Below, in pieces: positions 16,117 to 25,762 of a DNA stretch of 64,000 bases (position 1 is its first letter; each line of letters begins with the position of its first letter). The notes under the pieces were generated by a model. The model was not told where the DNA came from. It saw nothing but the letters and a program-made list of their open reading frames with translations, and searched no databases. The position numbers and the translations under genes were made by a program. Source of the DNA: an uncultured Myxococcales bacterium (lineage in GTDB: Bacteria > Myxococcota_A > UBA9042 > DTJE01); the NCBI GenBank assembly GCA_903936705.1, contig CAIZWN010000035.1, positions 141,393 through 205,392 on the forward strand, in the 5' to 3' direction.

Positions 16117-16145
16117 ATTATCCGGGAGGGTCCCGTGACTGTCAA
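16117..16145 (-). promoter_or_regulatory. Strong sigma-70 promoter of the tRNA cluster
   Basis: On the minus strand, TTGACA (16140-16145), a 17-base spacer, then GATAAT (16117-16122). This is a perfect -35 and a 5/6 -10 at optimal spacing. It points at tRNA-Arg(UCU), tRNA-His and tRNA-Arg(UCG). It lies just behind the recD2 stop, so the cluster has its own start. Confidence 0.8.
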
Positions 16146-16169
16146 GAGCCATTGCTGGCCGTGACGCGC

Positions 16170-18290
16170 CTAGCCTTCGCGCAGACGTTCGACCATGCGT
16201 GTGTTCCGGGGCTCGAGGCGGGCATTATCCAACGCCACGCGAATTGCACGCCGACTGCCGCAAACCACCACCAACCGTCGCCCACGGGTCACAGCCGTGT
16301 ACAGCAGGTTCCGACGCAGCATCACCCAGTGCTGGGTAGATACCACCACCACCACGGCCGCAAACTCGCTGCCCTGCGACTTGTGAACCGTTATCGCATG
16401 CGCCAGAGACAGATCGGCGGCCTCCTCGGAATCGAAAGCCACCTCGCGATCATCGAATCTGACGCGCACGCCCCCGTCTCCAGAGGCGGCAACCACCGAT
16501 CCGATATCACCGTTGAACACCTCACGGTCATAGTTGTTGCGGTTCTGGATCACGCGATCACCCGGCGCCAGGCCTGGATGATCCCCCGCCTGGGGATTGA
16601 GTCTGGCGCGCAACCTCTTGTTCAGGGCATCGGTTCCGCAATCCCCCTTGCGCATCGGCGCCAGCACCTGAACATCAGTCCGCGGGTCAAGGCCGAAACG
16701 CGCGCCGATCCGGTCCGCAACCAGCGTCTCGACCATGCGGGCAATCTCCTCCGGTTCCTCTCGAATGACCAGGTGGAAATCGCCGGGCTGATCCCCCTGA
16801 TCGGGGGCAGACAAAGGTTCCTTGCCCGATAGGATTCGGTAGGCTGCCGCCACGATCGACGACCCTGTTCCCTGCCTGAACACCTCATGCAGCCGGGCAA
16901 CCGGCACCGTTCCAGACGCAGCCAACGCGCGAAACGGATCGCCTGGGCCGACAGGCGGAAGCTGGTCAGCGTCCCCCACCAGGGTCAGTCGCGTCCCAGG
17001 CGCGATGGCCCGCAGCAGGACGTCCAGCATGACGGCATCCAGCATCGATGATTCGTCCACTACAACCCAGTCGGCATCCAGCGGAAAGGACTCGTTTCGA
17101 GCGAAACGGCCATCCCTTGGGTTGAACTCCAGCAATCGATGCAGTGTCTTCGCCTCGTGCCCCGTGGCCTCCTTCATGCGCATGGCCGCACGACCCGTTG
17201 GCGCCGCCAGCACCACCTTGCGACCTGCCCTCTCGCCGGCCCGCAGCAGCGCGGAAATGATTGTGGTCTTCCCCGTGCCTGGACCGCCGGTCAGAACAGC
17301 GACCGACGCCGAAACCACGGTACTCAATGCACGAACCTGCGATGGCGCCAGGGCCACCGCATCACCAGCCAGACCATCAGTCGGAATCGGCTGGATTTCC
17401 TGGGCAGAAAGCAGCCGCAGTCGTCGCGCGGCCTGGACCTCGGCTCGCCACAAGGGCACCGAGTACACAAGCACCCCTTCAGGACCAGCCTCTTCAACGA
17501 ACTCGCCTCCCGCCGTCAGATCGGCGACCGCCAGGCGAAGTTCCTCCTCGGAACGCCCCGTGACACGGACGGACTCTTCCAGCAGGGCCTCGATTGCCAG
17601 GTACAGGTGCCCGGCCTCGGCAGCCGATTCAAGGACATGCCTGGCTGCTGCACGAAGGCGCAGCGGCGACGAGGCCTCGATCCCGATCCGGAAGGCGATG
17701 CCGTCGGCCGTCCGAAAGCCGATGCCTGGAACGACCCGGGCCAGTTCGTAGGGATTGGCTTTAACCCGCGCCGGGGCCTCCTCGCCAAAAACACGCACCG
17801 CCCGTGAAGCCTGTGATGGCGTCAAGCCGATGTCGCACAGAAGGACAAAGGTCTCGCGGACCGTCCGCTCGCTGCTCCATGCCTGGGCAATGGCCGCGGC
17901 CTTGGCGCGTCCGATTCCCGGGGCCTCGGCAAGCCGGTCGGCCCCAGCTTCCAGGATCTCGCGCGTGGCCGACCCGAAATGCCCCACGATCCGGGCGGCC
18001 AGCTTGGGACCGACCCCCGGAACACGCCCGGATCCCAGCCATGCCACAAGACCGTCAATACCTTCCGGGGCAAGTACCAGGACAGTTGTGGCCCTGAAAC
18101 GTCGACCGTATCTGGGGTGATCCTTGAACCCGCCGGTGACACGCACCTCCTGGCCTGGCGCGATCCCTGCGTACTGGGCAGCCACGAAGACAGGCCCCTC
18201 GCCTGTTGCCACCTCGAAAACCGAGTACGGCTTTGCCTCGTCGGCAAACACCACGCGAACAACGCGCCCGTTGATGGTCAGGTCAGCCAT
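16170..18290 (-). CDS. recD2: RecD2-type ATP-dependent DNA helicase
   Basis: A 5'-3' superfamily 1 helicase of 706 residues, acting in DNA repair without RecBC. The N-terminal OB-like region is followed by helix-hairpin-helix motifs (GRVPGVGPKLAARIVGHFG near residue 80 and RLAEAPGIGRAKAAAIAQAW near 110). The motor carries Walker A LTGGPGTGKTT (about 335-345), Walker B DADWVVVDESSMLD, LVGDADQLPPVGPG, and the C-terminal ITVHKSQGSEF and NLLYTAVTRGR motifs. The N-terminal extension and length match RecD2 rather than RecD. The ATG at 18290 is chosen because GAGG is 5 bases upstream; the longer frame would run into the divergent gene's leader. Bacteria with RecD2 often lack RecBCD, which cannot be tested here. 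Confidence 0.93.
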   Translation of the reverse strand: MADLTINGRVVRVVFADEAKPYSVFEVATGEGPVFVAAQYAGIAPGQEVRVTGGFKDHPRYGRRFRATTVLVLAPEGIDGLVAWLGSGRVPGVGPKLAARIVGHFGSATREILEAGADRLAEAPGIGRAKAAAIAQAWSSERTVRETFVLLCDIGLTPSQASRAVRVFGEEAPARVKANPYELARVVPGIGFRTADGIAFRIGIEASSPLRLRAAARHVLESAAEAGHLYLAIEALLEESVRVTGRSEEELRLAVADLTAGGEFVEEAGPEGVLVYSVPLWRAEVQAARRLRLLSAQEIQPIPTDGLAGDAVALAPSQVRALSTVVSASVAVLTGGPGTGKTTIISALLRAGERAGRKVVLAAPTGRAAMRMKEATGHEAKTLHRLLEFNPRDGRFARNESFPLDADWVVVDESSMLDAVMLDVLLRAIAPGTRLTLVGDADQLPPVGPGDPFRALAASGTVPVARLHEVFRQGTGSSIVAAAYRILSGKEPLSAPDQGDQPGDFHLVIREEPEEIARMVETLVADRIGARFGLDPRTDVQVLAPMRKGDCGTDALNKRLRARLNPQAGDHPGLAPGDRVIQNRNNYDREVFNGDIGSVVAASGDGGVRVRFDDREVAFDSEEAADLSLAHAITVHKSQGSEFAAVVVVVSTQHWVMLRRNLLYTAVTRGRRLVVVCGSRRAIRVALDNARLEPRNTRMVERLREG

Positions 18291-18450
18291 GAAACCTCGG
18301 GAGGAATACCGGAACCAGGTACCCGGGGAGGATACCACGCACCACAAGATAGGCACCCCCGGCCACATCGGACCTACATCGTCCGATGACCGTGATAGAA
18401 TCCGCACGTTTTCGGGTCCTGTAACATGTCCTTCGCAAGGAGTTCGACGC

Positions 18451-20745
18451 ATGATGAAGCATTCGTCGCTGGTTTGTACCCGGATGGCTCGAGGCATTGG
18501 GGTCCTGACCTTCCTTTTCGCCTCGGTTGCCGCGGCCGCCCCATTCGAGTCCGTGCCGATGCTGTACCAGGCCACATCGATCGATCAGGGTGGCGTCAGC
18601 ATCAACGTCCTTGTGCCACGCGCCATGGATCGGGTCGATCCCTTGCGCCTGGCCGATACCGCCTTGCGTGCCTTCGACCGCCTGAAGTCGGAAAAGGCAG
18701 CCGAATACGGCAATGCCAGCTTGTCGATCGAGGCTGACTTCCCGCGCACTCGCAAGATCGTTCTCAACCTCGATCCGTCCCGTACCTCGACGTTTGACCG
18801 GGTGGCCTCCGAGGTGTTCTACACCCTGCGGTCACTGGGTATTACCGAGGTCCGCGCCCCGGCATTGCGCGATGCGCCGCTGGAGCCATCGGCCCTGCGA
18901 ACGCCTGTTTTCGTCCTGATTCTGCCCTACTACGATGCACTTCCTCCCAGGACGCATCCCGACGCGCTGGTCGTCCTTTCCCCGACCGAGCTACTCCCTT
19001 GGACCTTGTTCGACTATCGTCTGCGCCACGGAGACCGCGATCTCCTGGAGAAGGTTCTTGCCGGTTTGGGCAGCCGCTCCGAGACCGTGCGACTTGCCGT
19101 GCTTTCTGCCGTACCCGATCTGCCTATTGACCGAAAGTCGGCACGCCTGATGCCACTGCTGGACGACAAATCATCCAGTGTGCGCCTGGCAGTACTGAAG
19201 CTGCTGGAAAAGGAAGTCGATCCTGCCGTGAACGAACGGCTTGGCCGCGTGGTGGAACTGGACCCCGACGCGTCCATCAAGCTGGTAGCTGTGCGGCTGT
19301 TGTCGGCGCGCGGCATCAAGAAGTACGACGTGATCATCGAGATGGAAGCCCTGACTGACGCCTCCGAGGACAAGGCGGCGGCGGCAATCGGCAGGCTGGC
19401 GGCTTCGAACAACCCTGTTGTCGGCCCTGCAATCGCCGGCGCACTTCGTGCGACGTCCCCCCGAATTCGTGCCGCTGCACGGGACGCTCTGCTGCAGATG
19501 AACGCGCAGGATCGCATGGTCGAGGCCCTGCCTGACGAGTCGGTAGATCTTGCCGCTCGCGAGATTTTCGCCCGCAAACTGGCCGAAACCGGCACGGCCG
19601 ACAAGATTTCCAAAGCGATGACCTATCTGCTGACGAAGGGGACCGAGCCCAGTGCCGCATGGACCGTGGCCCGAATTGCCGAGGCGCGACAGCCCGACGG
19701 ACTCCCACTCCTCTACGGTGTCCTGCTGCGTCCTGAGGCCTCGTTGCGATCGCTGGCGGTAAAGGCCATCGGCACATTCCGTAACCCCGAAAGCATTTCC
19801 CCCTTGCTGGCGGCGGCCAAGACCGCCGAGGACAAGGCCCTCGCCGAGCAGACCGTGGTGTCAATCCTGGGCGCGCTTTCCCTGGACGTCGTCCTTGCCA
19901 GGATGGATGACCCAGACGTAACCGTGCGACGCCTGGCGATGAAGGCACTTTCCGACGCTTTGAAAGGCTCGTTGCCGCCACCCAAGGCGGTTTCGGTCCT
20001 GCAGTCCCGGCTGGCCGATCCTGATGCCGGCGTGCGCCGTGCAGCCGTTTACGCCCTGGCCCGGCTGCCGGACGACCGGGTTGCGGCATCCCTGCTGACA
20101 TTGGCGCGGGACGCAGACCCTGAACTGCGGGAGGCGGCAGTCGTGGCTGCAACCCGCCTGAATACCCCGGAGGCTGAAAAGGTCCTGCTGGCTGGTCTCG
20201 AAGACATGTCGGACAAGGTCAAGTTCAACGCGCTGGAAGCGGTTGCATCTCGACGCATGGTCGCGGCACGCGAGTCCCTGGCCCTGCTTTGTTCCTACAG
20301 GGACAACTCGGTACGCCGCAAGGCGGTCCAGGCCTGGCTGGCCCTGCTGCAGCCTGGTGAGGCAGCCGGAAACTACAACTTCATATCCAGCCTTCTGTAC
20401 GACAAGGACCCCGAGATCAAGATCGCAATACTGCGCGTCGTCGTCACGATCCCCGAGCGCAAGGCGCTGATGGCCGTGTCCAGTTTGGCTATCGACCCTG
20501 ACAAGTTGGTCAAGATGGCTGTTATCGAAGCCCTGGCGAAAACCCGCGAAAAGGACGCGATGGACGGTTTGCAGAAAGCGGTGTTCGATCCCGATCCGAC
20601 GGTCAAGCTTGCAGCACTGGATGGTCTGCAACGCCTGGGCCGCCCGGAAGCCGTGGATTTCTTGAACGAACTGATCAACCTCGAATCGGACGCGGCGATC
20701 AAGGCCAAGGCGCTGGAAGTCCGAGACGCCCTTCGCTCACGCTAG
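18451..20745 (+). CDS. Secreted HEAT-repeat protein
   Basis: A 764-residue protein with signal peptide (GIGVLTFLFASVAAAAPF). After a unique domain of about 180 residues, the rest is a long series of HEAT/PBS-lyase-type helical repeats. These are recognisable as ~31-residue units such as SVRLAVLKLLEKEVDPAVNE, TVRRLAMKALSDALKG, GVRRAAVYALARLPDDRVAA and TVKLAALDGLQRLGRPEAVD. Such solenoids bind proteins; no catalytic motif is visible. The ATG at 18451 has AAGGAG 8 bases upstream and replaces a longer frame. A TAGAAT -10-like box lies at 18396-18401, without a good -35. The gene is divergent from recD2 and ends 9 bp from the converging pseudokinase gene. Function unknown; envelope scaffold is an inference. 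Confidence 0.8.
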   Translation: MMKHSSLVCTRMARGIGVLTFLFASVAAAAPFESVPMLYQATSIDQGGVSINVLVPRAMDRVDPLRLADTALRAFDRLKSEKAAEYGNASLSIEADFPRTRKIVLNLDPSRTSTFDRVASEVFYTLRSLGITEVRAPALRDAPLEPSALRTPVFVLILPYYDALPPRTHPDALVVLSPTELLPWTLFDYRLRHGDRDLLEKVLAGLGSRSETVRLAVLSAVPDLPIDRKSARLMPLLDDKSSSVRLAVLKLLEKEVDPAVNERLGRVVELDPDASIKLVAVRLLSARGIKKYDVIIEMEALTDASEDKAAAAIGRLAASNNPVVGPAIAGALRATSPRIRAAARDALLQMNAQDRMVEALPDESVDLAAREIFARKLAETGTADKISKAMTYLLTKGTEPSAAWTVARIAEARQPDGLPLLYGVLLRPEASLRSLAVKAIGTFRNPESISPLLAAAKTAEDKALAEQTVVSILGALSLDVVLARMDDPDVTVRRLAMKALSDALKGSLPPPKAVSVLQSRLADPDAGVRRAAVYALARLPDDRVAASLLTLARDADPELREAAVVAATRLNTPEAEKVLLAGLEDMSDKVKFNALEAVASRRMVAARESLALLCSYRDNSVRRKAVQAWLALLQPGEAAGNYNFISSLLYDKDPEIKIAILRVVVTIPERKALMAVSSLAIDPDKLVKMAVIEALAKTREKDAMDGLQKAVFDPDPTVKLAALDGLQRLGRPEAVDFLNELINLESDAAIKAKALEVRDALRSR

Positions 20746-20754
20746 AGCCTGGCG

Positions 20755-23700
20755 TCACACCTCAGCCGCGCTCCCACCCGCACCACCGTCATCCTCATGC
20801 GACAAGGCCTCGCCCATCTCGCCTCGGACCGCCCCGGAGCGATCCGGCCGGTCCAGCCGATCAAACACGACAACTGCACACAGCCTATGCCTCGAGGCCG
20901 CTTCGCTTTCCCCCGACGAGTCCAGGATGTCGGCAAGCAGCAGGTGCGCATCCGCAAGAGATATCGTCAATGAATCGTCCCTCAGCGCGGTCAGAAGGCA
21001 GGCCTCGAGTCTTCGGCGAGCCTCGGGCACATCCCCCATTCCGTGACAGGCCCGCGCATGTTGCATCAGTCCTTCCCGCTCGCCCCGCACGTATCCGGCC
21101 TGCTGACAGATGTTCAACGCCCTCTCGGACAGTTCCCGGGCCGTGGACCAGTCCTCGCGCCTTGACGCCAGGCCGGCCAGGGCGGCCAGGACCTGCGCAA
21201 GACCCCTCGAATCCTTCATCTTCTCGCGTATTTCCAGGGACCGGCGGGCCGCTTCCATTCCCTCGTCGACCCGTCCAACGTTTCCCAGACAAATCGCAAG
21301 GTGAGTCAGGTGGGCGGCGGTTCCTCGCGGGTATCCCGCCTGGTCGCAAACAAAAGAGCCGGTGCGACTTGCCTCCAATGCATCTTCGTACTCCTCGCGA
21401 TCCATCAGGCAGGCAGCCCGAAAGAACAGGGCCGAGAAGCGTGCAACAAAATCCCCCGGTTCGATCAGAACCGACAACGCCCTATCCATGCAGGACAGCG
21501 CCTGGACAACTGGTCCAGTCCTGCGCAACAAACGTCCCCGAACAAGTTCCAAACATCCGACCGTTCTCGAGTTATCGAGTCCCTGCAGGACGGCTGCAGC
21601 CAGAATGATGTTGGCCTCGGCCCCGAGGTTATCGCCCCGGTCCATCTGCATGCACGCCAGTCCCAGACGGGCCTGCCCTGCCGTCTTGATGTCCCCAGCC
21701 GCGGTCGCTTCAGCTACCAGGCGCTCCAGATCGGCACCAGCGCGGTGGGGATGCCGTCGGGCCTCGTCCAGGCATGCCCTCACTTCCAGCATCCTTCGCG
21801 CAAGCACACTTCCAGTCGCCGGAGCGCAATCCCTTTCGGCCGCAGCCAGTGCCCTTACAGCCTCCTGATATCTCCCCCCAAAAACCTCCCATGCCACAAG
21901 ATCCAGAAGCACCGCCGTCCGACGAGGGTCCTCGGGTAGCCCCAGTCGCACCAGATGAACCTCGGCCCTATGCAACAGATCCCGCGCCCTGCGTGAATCC
22001 CCTTCCGATACCGCACGGTCGGCCGCCAGCCGAAGCCACTCGACAGCCACATCCAGATATCCCGCGCGCTCGTAGTGGACCGCCAAATCCGATGCGATCA
22101 GCGAGACGTCATCGACCGCCATCGATTCCAGAACCCTGGCTACAGCAAGATGCAGTCGCGCAGCCTCTGGGCCACAGATTCCCGCCACCAGCAGGTCGCG
22201 AAGTCCGGCATGTACCGGCATCCAGAATGATTCGAGCTTCCACTGAACTTCCCGGATGTATCCTTCCATCTCCAGGCATTGCAGCGCCCTCGACAATCCG
22301 TCATGCAGATCCGCCCTGCCTTCCAGATCCATCAGGACCTTCAGGTTTGCTGATGTCGCATGCCGTCCAAGAAGAACCACCCGGTCCAACACCATTGCCG
22401 CAAGTTCCCCATTCGGAGTCCGGCGCAGACCATCCAGTCGCATTGCAAGGATCTGCCTCAACCCGTCCGGGATGGCGGCCTGGCGACCGGCCACCAGTGA
22501 AACCTTGCCATCGATGATGGTCAGCGTACCCTGGGATGCCAGATGCCTCAGAATCTCTATGGCAACCATGGGGTTACCGGCAGCCGAGCGACGAGTCACT
22601 GCACGCAGGCCGGGGTCGATCGGTTGGCGACTCATCCCGGCCGTCACATCGTCAATTTCCAGGTCGGTCATGCCCGTAAGCTGGAATTCCCCACCAAGTC
22701 CCCGGATCGTGGCAAGCGCGCGATGCAGACCAGCCTCATCCCCCGCCCGCGAACGGCCAAGAGGGCGCGACGTTGCCAGAATCACCAAAGCCGTTGGTCG
22801 ATCCGCAAGCGCCATGGCCACTCGTTCCAGTAAATCCACCGAGAACGAATCTGCTTGCTGCATGTCGTCCAGGAACAATGCTACCGGTCGGAGCGCGGCG
22901 AACTGAAACAGCGCGTCCTCCAACGGCTTTGTCATGGCGGTGTCGTCGATGGCCGACATTCCAGCAGAAGTCATGGACTCGGCCCAGGCAGTCAACCGGT
23001 GACCCTGGACGGCCCGCCCAGTACCGACACAAAAGCCCCGGTCCAAGGCCAGATCCAGGAAGGACTTGCCCAATGTGGTCTTGCCGTAGCCCTCGTCGCC
23101 CTCCATCCAGAATACGGTCCCGCGTCCCGCGGCGGCCGCATCAAGCGCGCCTGCAAGCCGTCGCATCTCGGTTACCCGAGGGGCCACGGCTGGCTTGTCC
23201 AGTTCGACCACAACCGCTGGCGACAAACTTGCCTGGTCTTCGGGCTGGATGCCGTCGGCCCTGCCCCTGACGCCGCGACCACGCGCCAAAGGACGCCAGC
23301 GTTCGAACCGTCTTGCAGCCTCCAGCGCCGACGCGGGCCTTCTATTCGGGTCTTTTGCCATCATTCGCATCACGAAATCGTCTAATTCTGGCTGAACCTC
23401 GACTGGTGGCTTCAGCAATGCGAGGGGCACGGGCAGACGTCTTTCGCCAGCGCCTGCTTGCGGAGGCACCAGGCGACCAGACAGGCACTCCCAGGCAAGG
23501 GAACCCAGGGCGCAGATGTCACTGGAAACATCTTGCCCTAGACCCAGACCTGACAACGTACCGTTAACAGCAGGTTCGTCTGCAACCGAAGTGTCTCGCT
23601 GGGCAACTGGTGCGAAATCCAGGATGACGGCCAGATTGGTCAATCGGCCGGTCTTCCCCCGGGCCAGAAAGACCCCGCGCGAGTCCAGGGCGCCATGAAC

Positions 23701-24180
23701 CAGACCCTTTTCATGGATGGCAGCAAGTCCGTATGCGACGCCAGTCAGCAACTCGGCAACTTCCTCGGCAGGCAGGAACCGTTCAATGGACAGATGTTCC
23801 CGAATCGTACTTCCATCCAGGGGTTCCAGGGCCAGCCATGGAGCACCGTCGGCCCCGACGCCCCCCTCAAGGGCCTTGACCACGTTGGGATGACTCACGG
23901 CAGTTATCGGGAAGGCATCCAGGACATGCTGGGGTTCGGGAGCATGGTGCATGCCAGGAGGACGCGACTTCAACACCACTTCCGACTTGTCGCCCAGACC
24001 GTGAGCCAGATAGACACGGCTATCGGAGCTGGCCCGGATCAAACGTACGATCCGCCAGCGACTGGAAACCTGCGACCCAGGGGTCAGGACCGACTCGCCC
24101 CCGCAATCCTTGCAGTACCAGTCAACAATCGGAACAGGGCGTTCGCATCTCGCACACCTCTTCCTCATACGCCCAGTCAT
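20755..24180 (-). CDS. Pseudokinase-AAA ATPase-TPR regulator
   Basis: A 1141-residue protein. The N-terminus is a zinc ribbon (C9, C12, C23, C26). Residues ~40-295 have a Ser/Thr kinase fold with the ATP-anchoring lysine VVLK (K71), but the catalytic loop HRDxKxxN is HGALDSRG (162-169) and DFG is DFA (188-190). It therefore lacks the catalytic Asp and Asn and probably is a pseudokinase. Residues ~330-660 are an AAA/STAND ATPase: Walker A GDEGYGKT (361-368) and Walker B VALFLDDMQQ. The remainder is TPR-like helical repeats (EYEDALEASRTG, SLEIREKMKDSRGLAQVLAALA). Similar fusions are signal-integration proteins in myxobacteria. It is the last gene of an operon with an outer-membrane-like protein and a lipoprotein. 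Confidence 0.85.
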   Translation of the reverse strand: MTGRMRKRCARCERPVPIVDWYCKDCGGESVLTPGSQVSSRWRIVRLIRASSDSRVYLAHGLGDKSEVVLKSRPPGMHHAPEPQHVLDAFPITAVSHPNVVKALEGGVGADGAPWLALEPLDGSTIREHLSIERFLPAEEVAELLTGVAYGLAAIHEKGLVHGALDSRGVFLARGKTGRLTNLAVILDFAPVAQRDTSVADEPAVNGTLSGLGLGQDVSSDICALGSLAWECLSGRLVPPQAGAGERRLPVPLALLKPPVEVQPELDDFVMRMMAKDPNRRPASALEAARRFERWRPLARGRGVRGRADGIQPEDQASLSPAVVVELDKPAVAPRVTEMRRLAGALDAAAAGRGTVFWMEGDEGYGKTTLGKSFLDLALDRGFCVGTGRAVQGHRLTAWAESMTSAGMSAIDDTAMTKPLEDALFQFAALRPVALFLDDMQQADSFSVDLLERVAMALADRPTALVILATSRPLGRSRAGDEAGLHRALATIRGLGGEFQLTGMTDLEIDDVTAGMSRQPIDPGLRAVTRRSAAGNPMVAIEILRHLASQGTLTIIDGKVSLVAGRQAAIPDGLRQILAMRLDGLRRTPNGELAAMVLDRVVLLGRHATSANLKVLMDLEGRADLHDGLSRALQCLEMEGYIREVQWKLESFWMPVHAGLRDLLVAGICGPEAARLHLAVARVLESMAVDDVSLIASDLAVHYERAGYLDVAVEWLRLAADRAVSEGDSRRARDLLHRAEVHLVRLGLPEDPRRTAVLLDLVAWEVFGGRYQEAVRALAAAERDCAPATGSVLARRMLEVRACLDEARRHPHRAGADLERLVAEATAAGDIKTAGQARLGLACMQMDRGDNLGAEANIILAAAVLQGLDNSRTVGCLELVRGRLLRRTGPVVQALSCMDRALSVLIEPGDFVARFSALFFRAACLMDREEYEDALEASRTGSFVCDQAGYPRGTAAHLTHLAICLGNVGRVDEGMEAARRSLEIREKMKDSRGLAQVLAALAGLASRREDWSTARELSERALNICQQAGYVRGEREGLMQHARACHGMGDVPEARRRLEACLLTALRDDSLTISLADAHLLLADILDSSGESEAASRHRLCAVVVFDRLDRPDRSGAVRGEMGEALSHEDDGGAGGSAAEV

Positions 24181-24271
24181 TATTTACTGGATGAATCGTA
24201 GAGGCAGCCATGTCGGACGTCAATGGACCATTACGGGAGGTTACAGCCTGATGCGCTTCACATGAGGCAGC

Positions 24272-25762
24272 CTAGAAAAAGGCATAGCCAAGGCCCAGGT
24301 CCAGCGACAAGGGAAAATTGACGGGAGTATCTGATTCGTTCGACACAAAGAACGCTCCCATACCAATCTGGAATGTGAAGAATATGGGGCCGAAGATCGT
24401 CACGTTGACCCCCAAAGCGACGGTGGCACCGAAAAGATACCTGGGGCGCCTGACATTGGATGCCGGACAACGGGCGGGGTCATCCGGCCAGAACTTGCAG
24501 TTTGGATTGGTTGTGGACTCGAATCCGCTGAGGTAATCGAGGACGATTCCGGTGTGCAAGAAGACCCGGCCCCAATACCCGCGCACCGAGTAGCCCACCC
24601 CGGCGGTCGTACGCACCGTCCAGAACTGCCGGAATAGATCACCGTAAGGATCCTCGAATGCATTCAACAGGTTGACTCGACCAAAGACATCCAGGCCGTC
24701 CTTGATCTGCCATGACAGGCCAATTCCGAAACCGGCGTTCGAAAATATGCGACGCGTCGGAACCTTCAGGTACACCGAATAGGCTCCAGCGGTATCAAGA
24801 AAAAAGCGGGCATGAGGACGATCGACCGCCTCTCTTGAAGGAAGGACCGTACATGACAACCAGTTGGAGACTGTCCTCGACACTACATCTACCGCAGCCT
24901 CCGGGCTGACCCACGACGTATCTGCCCTTGCAACCTGAACAAGGTGGCTCCCGGGTTGCCTGGACATTTCTGCGATACGCACCTGGACCTGACCTGCCTC
25001 GCCGGGACCACCCGATAGATATGCCGTCACGACCGCAGTGGCTTTCGCATATTTGAGAAACGACTCCATTCGGTCGACGCCGCCCAGCAGGTTTTCCCAT
25101 GGGCTGGTTCGAATGAAATCCTCGGCAGCTGCCTTCAGGGCAGCCTCGGTGGCCGGAGGAAACCATCCCTTGCGAAACTTCCGCCGCGGAGAAGCTGTCA
25201 GCATGTTCTTGAAGGCCGCATGCGACAACGCTACCTGATTCAATTCGAGATAGCTGAGTCCCTGGTACAGGTAAAGGTCGGACAGCACATCCGGCGCAAG
25301 TATGTCCAGCCACGCCTTCCTTGCGGATGCGATACCTTGTTCCAAAGCCGATATCGCCTCGGGAATCCGAATGTCTCGGTAGCGCTCCTGGCCCAGGTGC
25401 AACAAGCCCCGCACCGCCAGATCAGGACCGTCGAACCGATCTCCCCCGTCACCCCTTTCCGACAATCCATCACGCAGCGCAACCGAGATTTCGACCTCTT
25501 TTCTAAGAGTAGCCGCCGCGACATCGGAAAGCGCGCCCCCCTCGTCGCCGGACGTCGGAGGATCCCCGTCCATGAACAGATTCGCAGGGTCGAGCCGGTA
25601 GTCATGACCTGGCAACACAAGGACGCGACGCTTCACGACTTCAGATGGCTTGGTCGGGACAGGAGCGGCATCCGATGACAATGTCATGCAGGTAAGAAAG
25701 ACCACCAGCCCAATCAGCAAGCCCGTCCGAGCCTCGATTGCAGCCCCCTGGAGGCGGGTCAT
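24272..25762 (-). CDS. Predicted outer-membrane protein with helical periplasmic domain
   Basis: A 496-residue protein with signal peptide (TGLLIGLVVFLTCMTLSSDAAP). The middle region is helical (PEAISALEQGIASARKAWLDI; YLYQGLSYLELNQVALSHAA) and TPR-like. From about residue 330 the sequence turns into alternating aromatic/hydrophobic strands and ends LSLDLGLGYAFF. The terminal Phe and strand pattern are typical of beta-barrel outer-membrane proteins recognised by the BAM machinery. The start overlaps the stop of the lipoprotein gene (ATGA at 25759-25762). No family recognised. Context suggests an envelope module with the lipoprotein upstream and the pseudokinase downstream. Confidence 0.65.
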   Translation of the reverse strand: MTRLQGAAIEARTGLLIGLVVFLTCMTLSSDAAPVPTKPSEVVKRRVLVLPGHDYRLDPANLFMDGDPPTSGDEGGALSDVAAATLRKEVEISVALRDGLSERGDGGDRFDGPDLAVRGLLHLGQERYRDIRIPEAISALEQGIASARKAWLDILAPDVLSDLYLYQGLSYLELNQVALSHAAFKNMLTASPRRKFRKGWFPPATEAALKAAAEDFIRTSPWENLLGGVDRMESFLKYAKATAVVTAYLSGGPGEAGQVQVRIAEMSRQPGSHLVQVARADTSWVSPEAAVDVVSRTVSNWLSCTVLPSREAVDRPHARFFLDTAGAYSVYLKVPTRRIFSNAGFGIGLSWQIKDGLDVFGRVNLLNAFEDPYGDLFRQFWTVRTTAGVGYSVRGYWGRVFLHTGIVLDYLSGFESTTNPNCKFWPDDPARCPASNVRRPRYLFGATVALGVNVTIFGPIFFTFQIGMGAFFVSNESDTPVNFPLSLDLGLGYAFF

